The translations under genes and the position numbers were made by a program. This document shows positions 56,916 through 64,000 of a stretch of 64,000 nt of DNA, in pieces. The stretch is taken from NCBI GenBank assembly GCA_021806645.1, contig JAJZQX010000008.1, positions 124,001-188,000 on the forward strand, read 5' to 3'. Positions within the stretch are counted from its first letter, which is position 1; the number at the start of each line of letters is the position of its first letter. Under the pieces are notes generated by a model that was not told where the DNA came from, did not search any database, and worked only from the letters and a program-made list of their open reading frames with translations. Origin of the DNA: Myxococcales bacterium (GTDB lineage Bacteria; Myxococcota; Myxococcia; Myxococcales; Anaeromyxobacteraceae).

Positions 56916-58115
56916 ATGGCCGGTGAACCTAGGCTGGAGCTGCAGAAGGACCTGGCGCGACACCTGCGCGCCGGCCACCCGTGGGTCTTCCGCAAGGCGC
57001 TCGCCAGGCCGGCCAAGGGGATCCCGGCCGGCACCATCGTCGACGTGGTGGAGGGGAACCGCTTCGTGGCGCGCGGCTACTACGACCCGCTCTCGCCCAT
57101 CACCGTCCGCGTGCTGACGCGCGAGGAGGGGGAGACGGTGGACGACGCCTTCTGGCGCCGCCGCGTGGCGCGGGCGCTGGCGCTGCGCAAGGAGCTGGTG
57201 CGAGGCACGACCGCCTACCGGCTGCTCCACGGCGAATCGGACGGCCTGCCGGGCGTGGTGGCCGATCGCTACGACCGCTTCGCGGTCATCAAGCTCTACT
57301 CGGCGGGGCTCACCCCGTGGCGCGCCGCCATCGTCGAGGCGCTCCGCGCCGAGTGCGGCGACCTGGCCGGCGTCTACGGCCGCGACGAGATCCCCCGAGA
57401 CGACGACGACGAGGGGGGCTCGCCGGAAGGGCGCGTCCTCTGGGGCGCCGAGCCGCCCGAGCAGCTCGCCATCGACGAGTACGGGATGAAGATCCTGGTC
57501 GACGTGAGGCGCGGCCAGAAGACCGGCCTCTTCCTCGACCAGCGCGAGAACCGGCGGCTGGTCCGCGAGCTGGCGCGAGGCCGCCCCGAGGCGCTCAACC
57601 TCTTCAGCTACACCGGCGGCTTCTCGGTGGCCGCCGCCCTGGGCGGCTCGACGCACGTGGTCTCCAACGACCTCGACGCCGGCGCGCTCCAGCTGGCCCG
57701 CGCCACCTTCAAGGCCAACGGGCTCGACCCGGCCGACCACGCCTTCGCCAACGGCGACGCCTTCGACCTGCTCGCCAGCTACAAGCGGCAGGGGCGGCGC
57801 TTCGACCTGGTGGTCTGCGATCCGCCCGCCTTCGCCAAGTCACAGAAGGCGGTCGAGGGGGCGCTGGCCGGGTACGCGTCGCTCAACCGGGCCGCGCTGG
57901 CCGTGCTCTCGCCCGGCGGCCTGCTGGTCACCTGCTCCTGCAGCGCGCGCGTCTCGGCCGACCAGTTCTTCGAGGCCGTGAAGGAGGCCGCCTTCAAGAC
58001 GCGGACCGAGCTGGCGCTGGTGGCCGAGACGCGCCAGCCCTACGATCACCCCATCTCGCTCCAGTTCAAGGAGGGGCGCTACCTCAAGGCGATGGTGCTG
58101 CGCCGGCTGTCGTAG
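56916..58115 (+). CDS. RlmI-like 23S rRNA (cytosine) methyltransferase
   Basis: 399 residues, the normal length. N-terminal PUA domain (AGHPWVFRKAL), an RlmI-type middle domain and the SAM fold: LNLFSYTGGFSVAAALGG, VVSNDLDAGALQLA, VVCDPPAFAKSQ and TCSCSARVSADQF with the catalytic Cys region. In E. coli RlmI makes m5C1962 in 23S rRNA. ATG directly abuts the radical SAM stop. Its last 32 bases overlap the converging CPBP gene. Confidence 0.9.
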   Translation: MAGEPRLELQKDLARHLRAGHPWVFRKALARPAKGIPAGTIVDVVEGNRFVARGYYDPLSPITVRVLTREEGETVDDAFWRRRVARALALRKELVRGTTAYRLLHGESDGLPGVVADRYDRFAVIKLYSAGLTPWRAAIVEALRAECGDLAGVYGRDEIPRDDDDEGGSPEGRVLWGAEPPEQLAIDEYGMKILVDVRRGQKTGLFLDQRENRRLVRELARGRPEALNLFSYTGGFSVAAALGGSTHVVSNDLDAGALQLARATFKANGLDPADHAFANGDAFDLLASYKRQGRRFDLVVCDPPAFAKSQKAVEGALAGYASLNRAALAVLSPGGLLVTCSCSARVSADQFFEAVKEAAFKTRTELALVAETRQPYDHPISLQFKEGRYLKAMVLRRLS

Positions 58116-58947
58116 CCGCCGAGCGCGGCACCAGGAAGGACGCGGCGCCCGGTGCCGGCGGGAGCCAGCGGCGGGCGGCCCGGACCAGCAGCGCGTAGAG
58201 CGCCAGCCCGACCGCCAGCAGCGCGGCCGCCTCGCCCGGCCCGACCGGTTCGGCCGGGCCCGCCGCCGCCTCCGACGCCACCAGGAGCCCGAGCATGGCC
58301 GCGCCGTTGTTGACGGCGTGGGCCACCATCGACGGCCAGATCGATCCGGTGCGCCAGGCCAGCCAGCCGAAGGCGACCCCGAGCATCAGCACGCCCGGAA
58401 ACCGGACCGGATCGAGGTGGAAGACGGCGAAGACCAGCGCCGAGAGCGCGACGGCCCGGGCCGGCGAGCGCCGCCCCAGGAACGCCGACTGCAGCCCGCC
58501 ACGGAACGCCACCTCCTCGCAGAGCGCCGGCAGCAGCGAGATCACCGCCAGCATCACCGTCCGACTCGAGCCGGAGTGCAGCAGGGTCCGGCCGATGTCG
58601 AACGTCTCCACCAGCCGCCGCGGGAGAACCGACCCGGTCAGCGTCTGGAGCCCGGACCCGGCCAGGATGCCGGCCATCCCGACCCCCGCCCCGAACGCCA
58701 GGGCGAGCGGCGCCGGCGGCGCGGCGAGCCGCAGCAGCCGCCCTGGCTGGTAGCCGGTCCGGTGCGCCCAGCCGAGCGTCGCCAGCAGCAGCCCGAGCTG
58801 CGACACCAGCGTCCCGGCCAGCAGCGACACCGCGCCGATGAACGAGAGCGGCAGGATGGCCAGCAGGACCATCACCAGCCCGGTGGCGTGCGGCGCTTCG
58901 AGCGGCTTCCCGGCGGGTGGCGAAAGGGGCTCCACGGAAGGCCACAT
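58084..58947 (-). CDS. CPBP-family intramembrane metalloprotease
   Basis: 287 residues from the ATG at 58947, about eight membrane helices. The Abi/CPBP motifs are present: ALCEEVAFRGGLQSAFLG (EExxxR), VFAVFHLDPVRFPG and SMVAHAVNNGAAM. These Glu and His residues bind the metal in Rce1-type proteases. Role and substrate unknown. Divergent from coaBC with 45 bases between starts. Confidence 0.9.
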   Translation of the reverse strand: MWPSVEPLSPPAGKPLEAPHATGLVMVLLAILPLSFIGAVSLLAGTLVSQLGLLLATLGWAHRTGYQPGRLLRLAAPPAPLALAFGAGVGMAGILAGSGLQTLTGSVLPRRLVETFDIGRTLLHSGSSRTVMLAVISLLPALCEEVAFRGGLQSAFLGRRSPARAVALSALVFAVFHLDPVRFPGVLMLGVAFGWLAWRTGSIWPSMVAHAVNNGAAMLGLLVASEAAAGPAEPVGPGEAAALLAVGLALYALLVRAARRWLPPAPGAASFLVPRSAATTAGAAPSP

Positions 58948-58992
58948 CTTAGCCCGTGGGCGGCCCGGTCCATGTCGGATACGATGCGCCGC

Positions 58993-60222
58993 ATGGATTT
59001 CGCGAACCGGACGGTGGTGCTCGGCGTCGGCGGCGGCATCGCCGCCTACAAGGCCTGCGAGGTGGCTCGGCTGGTGGTGAAGGGGCGCGGCAAGGTCCGC
59101 GTCGCCATGACGCGCGCCGCCACCCGCTTCGTCGGGCCGCTCACCTTCCAGGCCATCAGCGGCGCGCCGGTGGTGGTCGACCTGCTCGACGAGCAGACCG
59201 AGCGGAGCTACGGCCACCTGCAGCTGGCCCGCGAGGCCGACCTGTTCCTGGTGGCCCCGGCCACCGCCGATCTCATCGCGCGGCTGCGGGCCGGGATGGG
59301 GGACGACGCCGTCACCACCACCGCGCTGGCCGTCACCTGCCCGATCCTGGTCGCCCCCGCCATGAACACGAGGATGTGGAAGAACCCGGCGGTGCAGGAG
59401 AACCTCGCCGCGCTGGTGGCGCGCGGCTGGCACGTGGTCGGCCCCGGCGCCGGCGAGCTGGCCGACGGCGACGTGGGCGAGGGGCGGCTGGCGGATCCCG
59501 ACGAGATCGCCACCGCGGCGTCGAGGCTGCTCGGCAACCTCGATCTCTCGGGCCGGCGCGTGGTGGTCACCGCCGGCCCGACCCGGGAGCCGATCGACCC
59601 GGTCCGCTTCATCTCCAACCCGTCGTCCGGGAAGATGGGCTACGCGCTGGCGGCGGTGGCGGCGCGGCGCGGCGCCGAGGTGGTGCTGGTCTCCGGTCCG
59701 ACCGCGTTGCCCGATCCATCGGGCGTCAGGACCCTCCGCGTCGAGACCGCCGAGGAGATGGCGCGGGTGGTGGACGACGTCGCCCCCGGCATGGACCTCT
59801 TCATCGGCGCGGCGGCCGTCTCCGACTACCGGCCCGCCTCGTCGGCGCCGCACAAGGTGAAGAAGGGGCCGGGCGACGAGACCCTCAAGCTCACCCGCAC
59901 GCCCGACATCCTGGCCGGTCTCGGCTCGCGCCTCGCCGGCAAGCCCGACGCGCCGGTGCTGGTCGGCTTCGCCGCCGAGACCGAGGAGGTCATCACCCGC
60001 GCCCGCGAGAAGCTGAAGGGGAAGCGCTGCGACCTGGTGGTGGCCAACAAGGTCGGCGGGTCCGGCTCCGGTTTCGGGAGCGACACCAACCGCGTGGCGC
60101 TGGTCTCGTCCACCGAGCTGGCCGAGATCGAGGGGCCCAAGGAGCGGGTGGCCGAGGCCATCGTGGACTGGATCCTGCCGGTGCTCGACGCCCGGCGCCC
60201 GCGCGCCAAGCCGCTGAAGTAG
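58993..60222 (+). CDS. coaBC: Bifunctional CoaBC (PPC decarboxylase / PPC synthetase)
   Basis: 409 residues from the ATG at 58993 (58984 and 58972 are alternatives; TACGAT seven bases before supports 58993). The flavoprotein half CoaC shows [10 protein letters not shown], the catalytic His in GHLQL and PAMNTRMW. The substrate flap, normally ACGxxGxGRM, reads [11 protein letters not shown] with Asp where the reducing Cys is expected. The synthetase half CoaB has [36 protein letters not shown] and [17 protein letters not shown]. Makes 4'-phosphopantetheine for coenzyme A. Confidence 0.93.
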   Translation: MDFANRTVVLGVGGGIAAYKACEVARLVVKGRGKVRVAMTRAATRFVGPLTFQAISGAPVVVDLLDEQTERSYGHLQLAREADLFLVAPATADLIARLRAGMGDDAVTTTALAVTCPILVAPAMNTRMWKNPAVQENLAALVARGWHVVGPGAGELADGDVGEGRLADPDEIATAASRLLGNLDLSGRRVVVTAGPTREPIDPVRFISNPSSGKMGYALAAVAARRGAEVVLVSGPTALPDPSGVRTLRVETAEEMARVVDDVAPGMDLFIGAAAVSDYRPASSAPHKVKKGPGDETLKLTRTPDILAGLGSRLAGKPDAPVLVGFAAETEEVITRAREKLKGKRCDLVVANKVGGSGSGFGSDTNRVALVSSTELAEIEGPKERVAEAIVDWILPVLDARRPRAKPLK

Positions 60223-60239
60223 ACCGGCGGTCGAGGGCG

Positions 60240-61184
60240 CTACGCCCCGGCGATCCGCGCCATGCGCAGCGGCAGCACCAGCGTGCCGTGGATGGCCCGC
60301 CGGAAGGAGTCGCGCGACTCGCCGACCAGCTGGTGCGCCTCGATGAGCGTGAGCCGCTTCGACCGGACCTGGCTCGCCAGCATGCGCCGCAGCTTCTCCG
60401 ACATGGCCAGGTTCCGCTCGCCGGTGGCGTCGGCGCGCGCCGCCTCGCAGTGGCGACCGTCGAGCAGCAGGCCGAGGATCGCCTCGACGGCCAGCTCGTT
60501 CACCTCCTCGATCAGATCGTCCTCCAGCGGCAGCCGCCGCGAGCGGGCCAGCGCCAGGCGGGAGACGTGCTGGAACCGCTTCACCTTGGCGCTCATCACC
60601 AGGTAGCGGAAGAGGTGGCGCGAGACGCCGAACGGCAGCACCGAAGCGTGGTGCAGCGTGCGGCGCAGGAACTTGTCGTGCGAGATGGTGGTTCTGGTGG
60701 CCACCCGCCGCGCCAGCTCGGAGAGCGCCGGGTCGAGCCGCTGGTCGAAGCGGAGTTCCCAGTAGGCGTGGCCGGTGCGGGCCTTGTGGAAGGAGGAGAG
60801 GTTCTTCCACGGGACGTAGTAGTTGTGGGCGACGGTGTCGGCGGCGAGGTGGGCGAGGAAGCCCCAGGCGAAGGCCTTCTCCTCGCCCGGGCGCGCCTCG
60901 TCGAGCACGGCGAAGCCGACCTTCCAGTTGTGGGCGTGGTGGACGAAGCGGGCCAGGTTCTTGCCGACCACGATGTCGGCGGCGAGGGAGCCGTAGAGGA
61001 ACTCGTTGCCGAAGTCGCCCAGCAGGGTGCGCAACGGGCCGGCCAGCGGCCCGGTGGCGGCCAGCGCCTGCGCCGAGAAGGAGAGGTGGGCCAGCGGCCC
61101 CCAGGCCAGCGCGTCGGAGGGCCATGCGAGGATGAACAGCGCCAGGAGGGCGAAGCTGGCCGAGGCGATGGCGCGTGGAGACAT
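60240..61184 (-). CDS. Zinc-dependent phospholipase C-like exported protein
   Basis: 314 residues from the ATG at 61184. The signal peptide ends in SDALA and the mature protein would begin with Trp (WGPLAHLSF), as in zinc-dependent phospholipases C, where the N-terminal Trp amine is a zinc ligand. Further likely ligands are in [15 protein letters not shown] and [12 protein letters not shown]. The second half is helical and Arg-rich. Lipase activity is inferred from family features; a non-enzymatic member is possible. Confidence 0.8.
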   Translation of the reverse strand: MSPRAIASASFALLALFILAWPSDALAWGPLAHLSFSAQALAATGPLAGPLRTLLGDFGNEFLYGSLAADIVVGKNLARFVHHAHNWKVGFAVLDEARPGEEKAFAWGFLAHLAADTVAHNYYVPWKNLSSFHKARTGHAYWELRFDQRLDPALSELARRVATRTTISHDKFLRRTLHHASVLPFGVSRHLFRYLVMSAKVKRFQHVSRLALARSRRLPLEDDLIEEVNELAVEAILGLLLDGRHCEAARADATGERNLAMSEKLRRMLASQVRSKRLTLIEAHQLVGESRDSFRRAIHGTLVLPLRMARIAGA

Positions 61185-61250
61185 CCAGGTGATCCTAGGG
61201 GTGGCGCGGGGCGACCGCAACGGGCCACCCGGGGCGGAGGAGAATCGAGC

Positions 61251-62087
61251 GTGAGCGACGAGCGGAAGGAAGCGGTGCGGCAGGTGGCCGGCGAGCTGGC
61301 CCGGCACCTGGCGTGGCTGCGCGACGCGGGGGTGCGCGAGGTGCCCGTGCCCGTGCCGGTGATGCGGCGAGCGCCGGTCCCGGCTCCGGCTCTTTCTCCG
61401 GCTCCGGCCCTGGAAGTGCGGCCCTTGCCGGTCGCGGCGCCCCGGCCCCTGGCTCCGATCGTCGAGCAGGGGCCCGCGGCCACCTCCGCGTCCCAGAAGG
61501 GGAGCGGCTCACCCGGGCTCCTCGCCATCCGCGCCGACCTCGGCGACTGCCGCCGCTGCAAGCTGGCCGGTGGCCGGACCACGCTGGTCTTCGGCGTCGG
61601 CGCGCCGCGTGCCGAGCTGATGTTCGTCGGCGAGGGACCGGGCGCCGACGAGGACCTCCAGGGTGAGCCGTTCGTCGGCAAGGGCGGGCAGTTGCTGACG
61701 AAGATGATCGAGGCCATGGGCTACCGGCGCGAGCAGGTCTACATCGCAAACGTGGTCAAGTGCCGGCCGCCCGGCAACCGCGACCCGGAGCCGGACGAGA
61801 TCGAGGCCTGCGAGCCGTTCCTGAGGCGGCAGATCGAGGCGGTCGGCCCAAAGGTGATCGTCGCGCTCGGAAAGTTCGCCGCCCACACGCTGCTCCGCTC
61901 CACCATCCCCATCACCAGGCTGCGCGGCCAGTGGTCCGAGTACCAGGGCGTGAAGCTGATGCCTACCTTCCACCCGGCCTACCTGCTGCGGAGCCCGGCG
62001 GAGAAGGTGAAGGCCTGGGAGGACCTGAAGCTGGTGATGGCGGCGCTGGGCCGGCAGGTCGCGCCGGGAGGCGGGCGGCCGGGCTGA
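61251..62087 (+). CDS. Type-4 (Fe-S) uracil-DNA glycosylase family protein
   Basis: 278 residues from GTG with GGAGGAG upstream. A Pro/Ala/Val-rich N-terminal arm of about 85 residues precedes the catalytic core: four Fe-S cysteines start with CRRCKL, then [52 protein letters not shown] and [11 protein letters not shown]. It removes uracil from DNA. A Pro-rich arm of this kind is seen in other bacterial members fused to polymerase-like parts, but here no second domain is present. Confidence 0.93.
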   Translation: MSDERKEAVRQVAGELARHLAWLRDAGVREVPVPVPVMRRAPVPAPALSPAPALEVRPLPVAAPRPLAPIVEQGPAATSASQKGSGSPGLLAIRADLGDCRRCKLAGGRTTLVFGVGAPRAELMFVGEGPGADEDLQGEPFVGKGGQLLTKMIEAMGYRREQVYIANVVKCRPPGNRDPEPDEIEACEPFLRRQIEAVGPKVIVALGKFAAHTLLRSTIPITRLRGQWSEYQGVKLMPTFHPAYLLRSPAEKVKAWEDLKLVMAALGRQVAPGGGRPG

Positions 62088-62174
62088 GCTTCGGGACCGG
62101 GGCAGGTCGTGAAATAGCCGCCCCCAGCCCGCGTAAGGCTCGAGGTCCCTCTGGGGAGAGAGACAGCGGAGGCG

Positions 62175-62200
62175 CCGGGCCAGGGGATCTCCTGGCCCGG
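62175..62200 (+). terminator. Strong hairpin between the glycosylase and DUF2807 genes
   Basis: CCGGGCCAGG and CCTGGCCCGG form a perfect 10-base stem with a GGATCT loop, 31 bases before the next ATG. No T-run, so it may stop transcription with help or lie in the leader of the next gene. Confidence 0.4.
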
Positions 62201-62230
62201 TGTCGCCCGCCCTCCCGTCAGGAGCCCTTC

Positions 62231-62959
62231 ATGCGCCGCCTCGTCCTGGTTGCCGCCGCCACCGCCGCACTCACCGTCATCCCCGCCGCCGCCCAGGCCT
62301 GGAGCTGGGGTGGGACGTGGGGTGGGACGCGCGGCGATGGCAAGAAGGTCACGGAGGCCCGCCAGGTCGGCGCCTTCACGGCCGTCCGCGTCGAGGGCTC
62401 GATCGACGTCGCCGTGAAGGTCGGCGGCGCGCAGTCGGTCGCCGTCACCATCGACCAGAACCTCCAGCCGCTGGTCACAACGGAGGTGAGCGGTACCACG
62501 CTGGTGATCAAGGCCAAGGACGCCAGCTGGCAAGGGAAGGCGATCGTCGAGATCACCGTGCCGGCGCTCCGCGCCCTGGCCATCGAGGGCTCGAGCGACG
62601 TCACCGTCGACGGCGGCCAGGGCGACCTGGCGCTGGCCATCCACGGCTCGGGCGACCTGCGCTGGAACGGCGCGGCGTCGAAGCTGGAGGCCTCCATATC
62701 CGGCTCCGGCGACATGAAGCTGAGCGGCACCGCCGACCACGCCCGGCTCTCGGTGGCCGGCTCCGGCGATGTGGCGGCGGGCGGCCTGACGGCCAAGGGG
62801 GCGGCCGTCTCGGTGGCCGGCTCGGGTGACGTCGAGCTGACCCTCGACGGCGGCCCGCTGAGCGTGAGCGTGGCCGGCTCGGGCAACGTGGTCTGGCACG
62901 GCACGGCCTCGGTAGAGCAGGCCGTCGTGAGCGGCTCGGGCGAGATCGTCCGGCGCTGA
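62231..62959 (+). CDS. Exported DUF2807 (head GIN) beta-helix protein
   Basis: 242 residues from the ATG at 62231, preceded by AGGAG. Signal peptide ends AAAQA. Adhesin-like repeated rungs follow (GSSDVTVDGG, GSGDLRWNG, GSGDMKLSG, AGSGDVAAGG, AGSGDVELT, AGSGNVVWHG), the DUF2807 right-handed beta-helix found in putative auto-transporter adhesin-head proteins. Probably a periplasmic or surface structural protein. Internal DNA repeats encode the rungs. Role unknown. Confidence 0.88.
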   Translation: MRRLVLVAAATAALTVIPAAAQAWSWGGTWGGTRGDGKKVTEARQVGAFTAVRVEGSIDVAVKVGGAQSVAVTIDQNLQPLVTTEVSGTTLVIKAKDASWQGKAIVEITVPALRALAIEGSSDVTVDGGQGDLALAIHGSGDLRWNGAASKLEASISGSGDMKLSGTADHARLSVAGSGDVAAGGLTAKGAAVSVAGSGDVELTLDGGPLSVSVAGSGNVVWHGTASVEQAVVSGSGEIVRR

Positions 62960-62988
62960 CGCTGCGGGCGGCGTAGCGCCCACTCCCT

Positions 62989-64000
62989 CTACGCCACCGC
63001 GGCACCGGCCATCCGCCCGTTCGCCGACGCGCGCACCGTTCCGGCTTCGGGCCCGACCAGCGGCCCGCCACCGGGGCGGAAGCTCCAGCGGAGCCGGTGG
63101 GGCGCCACGCCGGCGACCCGGATGTACCCCGCATGGACGCCGTGGAGGTGGTGAGCGGCGCATAGGCCGGTGAGGTTCTCCCCCACGGTGGGGCCGTCGT
63201 GGGAGCGGAAGCAGACGTGGTGGGCGTGCGCCGCGGCTCGGCTGCAGCCCGGGACCTGGCACCAGTCCTGGTCGCGAGCGAGGACCCGCTTCTGGACCGT
63301 GTTCCGCTCGGCCAGGAGCGGCTTCCAGGTGGCGATGAAGTGCTCGGCGATGAGTTCCAGCGCCTCGCCGGGGGTGAGGAAGCGCCCCGAAGCCTCCCGC
63401 GCCGCCCGGAGCGCCGGTTCGAGGAGTGAGAAGACCCTGACGGGGAGGTGCCACGAGACCTCCCCCCGCGCGCACATCTGCTCCTCCTCCTTGGCCTCGG
63501 CCTCACGGGCCAGGGCGATGCAGGTGAGGCTGGAGGCCCGGCCGATCCAGGCGTCGAGCGTCCGCTCGTCGGCATGAGCTGCAATGATGCGGGCCTTCTC
63601 GTAGGTGATCCGCCCAGCTCGCATCGCGGTGCGCAGGGCCGGCAGCTCGTGGAGCCGCCGCTCGAGCGCGACGCGCTGCGAGACGGCCCGCTCCGACAGG
63701 CCGAGCCGCTCGGTGCAGTAGTGCGAGAAGCTGACGAACTGCATGTCGCGCCAGAGCCCGAGCTGGCGCAGGAGCAGGGCGAGGTGGCCGAGGAGGTCGT
63801 CCCAGCGGGCGCGCAGGTCGCGGAGCCGGCGCAGGTCGGCGTCGAGCCGGGTGAGGTCGACGCCCGGTCCGGTCGACGTCAGCTCGCCAGCAAGCTCCAC
63901 CGCCAGCGCCGCGCCCGCCGCCTCGCCGCCAGGCCCCGGCCGCGGAGCCGGGTCGAAGCTTCGGATGAAGTCCCAGCGCTGAGTCTCCTCCTCCAGCCAG
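62989..64000 (-). CDS. HNH endonuclease, 5' end outside the window
   Basis: Reading stays open to the window edge, with protein-like sequence (WLEEETQRWDFIRSF) before the in-frame GTG at 63900, so the start lies beyond 64000. About 240 residues of helical, Arg/Leu-rich N-terminal domain (RLDADLRRLRDLRARWDDLL) lead to the HNH site: CQVPGC, AHAHHV, NLTGLCAAHH. Related HNH proteins with long N-terminal regions occur in multiple copies in some actinobacterial and myxobacterial genomes. A restriction, homing or defence role cannot be told. Confidence 0.85.
   Translation of the reverse strand, partial: WLEEETQRWDFIRSFDPAPRPGPGGEAAGAALAVELAGELTSTGPGVDLTRLDADLRRLRDLRARWDDLLGHLALLLRQLGLWRDMQFVSFSHYCTERLGLSERAVSQRVALERRLHELPALRTAMRAGRITYEKARIIAAHADERTLDAWIGRASSLTCIALAREAEAKEEEQMCARGEVSWHLPVRVFSLLEPALRAAREASGRFLTPGEALELIAEHFIATWKPLLAERNTVQKRVLARDQDWCQVPGCSRAAAHAHHVCFRSHDGPTVGENLTGLCAAHHLHGVHAGYIRVAGVAPHRLRWSFRPGGGPLVGPEAGTVRASANGRMAGAAVA

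Noticed and set aside
58084-61125. A 1013-codon minus-strand frame joining the CPBP protease to sequence beyond coaBC
   Set aside because: Only the last 287 codons are protein-like; the rest is opposite coaBC and the neighbouring gene in another frame.
62989-64000. HNH endonuclease as evidence for an intron or mobile element
   Set aside because: No intron boundaries, terminal repeats, integrase or att-like direct repeats are visible around it; it looks like an ordinary chromosomal gene.

Overview
The window reads as a high-GC chromosomal segment of a delta-type proteobacterium in the Myxococcota, most like Anaeromyxobacter. This is inference from gene content, not from a database search. The pointers are a ten-heme OmcA/MtrC-like outer-membrane lipoprotein cytochrome and a three-heme lipoprotein, two sigma54-dependent response regulators, a FrzS-like pseudo-receiver protein, two AgmX/TonB-like proteins with N-terminal zinc ribbons, a Ser/Thr kinase next to a sigma factor, and an HNH endonuclease with a long N-terminal region. 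No rRNA, tRNA, CRISPR array or insertion sequence was seen. Gene density is about 90 percent, with many 4-base start/stop overlaps.

Layout. 1-1706: end of a histidine kinase and its NtrC-type regulator. 1693-3454 (minus): YeiH-type exporter, a small unknown protein and a 45-residue remnant of a siroheme-synthase N-terminus. 4056-10149: the most interesting locus. Two divergent sigma54-type promoters flank a central inverted repeat. One drives a small Met/His-containing membrane protein, with a possible 29-residue leader gene. The other drives an operon for a Met/His-rich exported protein, a TPR protein, a TPR plus beta-barrel outer-membrane protein, a histidine kinase and a sigma54 response regulator. 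The layout resembles the envelope-stress Zra system of enterobacteria but with different structural genes.

10146-13801 (minus): TlpA-like thioredoxin, Lgt-family protein, TerC-family protein, an unknown 438-residue protein and a small membrane protein. 14059-16641: orphan decaheme lipoprotein behind a repeat-rich promoter region. 16785-23437: nuclease, AgmX/TonB-like protein, a 1210-residue flavin/Fe-S oxidoreductase and bacteriohemerythrin. 23573-33816: pyruvate carboxylase, quinone oxidoreductase, CBS protein, single-domain response regulator, MFS transporter, RsmE, small unknowns, SlyD and nitronate monooxygenase. 34038-39545: triheme lipoprotein, then a TetR-controlled RND efflux pair. 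39580-46919: protein-lysine methyltransferase, RhlE-type helicase, TPR and TonB-like proteins, an outer-membrane-type protein and cardiolipin synthase. 47027-53731: two sigma-like factors, a membrane Ser/Thr kinase with coiled coil, a VKOR-DsbA fusion and the FrzS-like protein. 53920-55429: a SigR/RsrA-like sigma and anti-sigma pair with a candidate self-recognised promoter. 55614-64000: radical SAM protein, RlmI-like methyltransferase, CPBP protease, CoaBC, zinc-dependent phospholipase C-like protein, type-4 uracil-DNA glycosylase, DUF2807 protein and the HNH endonuclease cut by the window end.

Across the window, several unlinked genes have a TANNNT hexamer ending 5 to 8 bases before the start codon, and most of them lack a Shine-Dalgarno sequence. 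This suggests that leaderless transcripts are common in this organism.
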